This document shows, one piece after another, positions 5,247 to 5,845 of a stretch of DNA of 5,845 nt. A model generated the notes under the pieces. That model was not told the origin of the DNA and searched no databases. It saw only the letters and a list, made by a program, of their open reading frames with translations. A program made the translations under genes and the position numbers. This DNA is from Oscillospiraceae bacterium (lineage in GTDB: Bacteria; Bacillota; Clostridia; UMGS1883), in the NCBI GenBank assembly GCA_022508735.1, contig JAFLUQ010000135.1:1-5845 (forward strand), written 5' to 3'. Position 1 is the stretch's first letter. Each line of letters starts with the position of its first letter.

Positions 5247-5845
5247 ATGTTGACCGATATCGAAATCGCTATGAGTGCGAAAATGAAGCCCATTGCCGAG
5301 GTGGCCGCGTCACTCGGCATAAGTGAAGACGAGCTTGAGTTTTACGGCAAGTATAAGGCCAAGCTCAGCGACGAGCTCATCGCGCGGACGAAAAACAACC
5401 CCGACGGTAAGCTCATTCTTACAACGGCTATCAACCCCACACCTGCAGGCGAGGGCAAAACCACAACCAGCGTCGGGCTGGGCCAGGCTCTTTGCCGCCT
5501 CGGCAAAAAGGCGGTCATTGCCCTGCGCGAGCCATCTCTCGGCCCGGTAATGGGTATTAAGGGCGGTGCTGCCGGCGGCGGCTACGCTCAGGTAGTGCCC
5601 ATGGAGGATATCAACCTTCACTTTACCGGCGATATGCACGCAATAACCGCGGCTCATAACCTGCTCTCCGCTATGATCGACAATCACATTCATCAGGGCA
5701 ACGCCCTCGGCATCGATGTGCGCCGCGTGGAGTGGAAGCGCGTGCTTGACATGAACGACCGCGCCCTTCGCGAGATCGTCGTGGGCCTTGGCGGAAAGAT
5801 AAACGGCTTCCCCCGTCAGGACGGCTTTATGATAACCGTGGCCTC
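5247..5845 (+). CDS. fhs: Formate--tetrahydrofolate ligase, N-terminal part
   Basis: The enzyme (EC 6.3.4.3) joins formate to tetrahydrofolate using ATP, giving 10-formyl-THF for purine synthesis and, in acetogens, the methyl branch of the Wood-Ljungdahl pathway; it is cytoplasmic. The window holds 199 complete codons plus two bases of roughly 555 expected, cut by the window edge and not by a stop. Visible hallmarks are the KPIAEVAASLGI N-terminus, the P-loop-like TPAGEGKTTT (65-74), ALREPSLGPVMGIKGGAAGG (92-111) containing the family signature GIKGGAAGGGY (103-113), and the INLHFTGDMHAITAAHNLL segment (122-140) followed by the DNHIHQGN region. All match the family without gaps or frameshifts. 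The start is set by AAAGGAGG 8 nt upstream. It is transcribed divergently from the two-component operon from its own promoter. fhs alone does not show that the organism is an acetogen, because many fermentative Clostridia carry it. Confidence 0.97.
   Translation, partial: MLTDIEIAMSAKMKPIAEVAASLGISEDELEFYGKYKAKLSDELIARTKNNPDGKLILTTAINPTPAGEGKTTTSVGLGQALCRLGKKAVIALREPSLGPVMGIKGGAAGGGYAQVVPMEDINLHFTGDMHAITAAHNLLSAMIDNHIHQGNALGIDVRRVEWKRVLDMNDRALREIVVGLGGKINGFPRQDGFMITVA

Noticed and set aside
5102..5320. 72-codon open frame on the - strand spanning the divergent promoter region
   Set aside because: It covers both predicted promoters and the fhs start, has no ribosome binding site that stands out, and looks like an accidental reading of AT-rich regulatory DNA.
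5310..5693. 127-codon open frame on the - strand
   Set aside because: It lies wholly within the formate--tetrahydrofolate ligase gene on the opposite strand, which has clear family motifs, a perfect ribosome binding site and a promoter. The reverse frame resembles nothing known.

Overview
This window looks like chromosomal DNA of an anaerobic, moderately GC-rich Firmicute of the class Clostridia. The evidence is strong AAGGAGG-type ribosome binding sites, A/T-rich sigma-A promoters, a formate--tetrahydrofolate ligase gene, a WalR/PhoP-type two-component system and a GerMN-domain lipoprotein. Genus and species cannot be assigned from the sequence. I see no mobile element, CRISPR array, tRNA or rRNA.

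Layout, from right to left. A 137-158 bp intergenic region (about 5089/5110-5246) separates two divergent transcription units. To the right (+ strand, from 5247) is the first 199 codons of fhs, encoding the ATP-dependent C1-metabolism enzyme formyl-THF synthetase, which runs off the window. To the left (- strand) is an apparent four-gene operon: an OmpR-family response regulator (4408-5088), its membrane histidine kinase (3000-4376, possibly starting further upstream), a lipoprotein with two GerMN domains (2062-2970) and an ABC-F ATPase of the Uup/YdiF type (138-2057). The gaps are about 31, 29 and 4 nt, each downstream gene has a recognisable ribosome binding site, and no terminator lies between the genes. 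The last 137 bp (1-137) lie downstream of the ABC-F gene and hold a strong imperfect hairpin but no clear rho-independent terminator.

How the genes may work together. The kinase has a Cache/PAS-like extracytoplasmic sensor loop between two membrane segments, then HAMP, HisKA and HATPase domains. It would phosphorylate the WalR-like regulator encoded just upstream. The GerMN lipoprotein would be anchored on the outer face of the same membrane. The order regulator-kinase-GerMN lipoprotein resembles actinobacterial mtrA-mtrB-lpqB, where the GerMN-containing lipoprotein LpqB modulates the MtrB sensor, so an accessory-sensor role is a reasonable inference here. The ABC-F protein is soluble and ribosome-directed by family; its tight coupling to the lipoprotein gene suggests co-expression but not a shared mechanism.

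Most worth a second look are: (i) the divergent promoter region, where two TTGAAA-N17-extended -10 promoters, both start codons and an AT-rich dyad are arranged almost perfectly symmetrically; (ii) the kinase start, where conserved-looking N-terminal residues lie upstream of the only conventional start codon; (iii) the MtrAB-LpqB-like triad; and (iv) a triplicated AGGAG heptamer in front of the lipoprotein gene.
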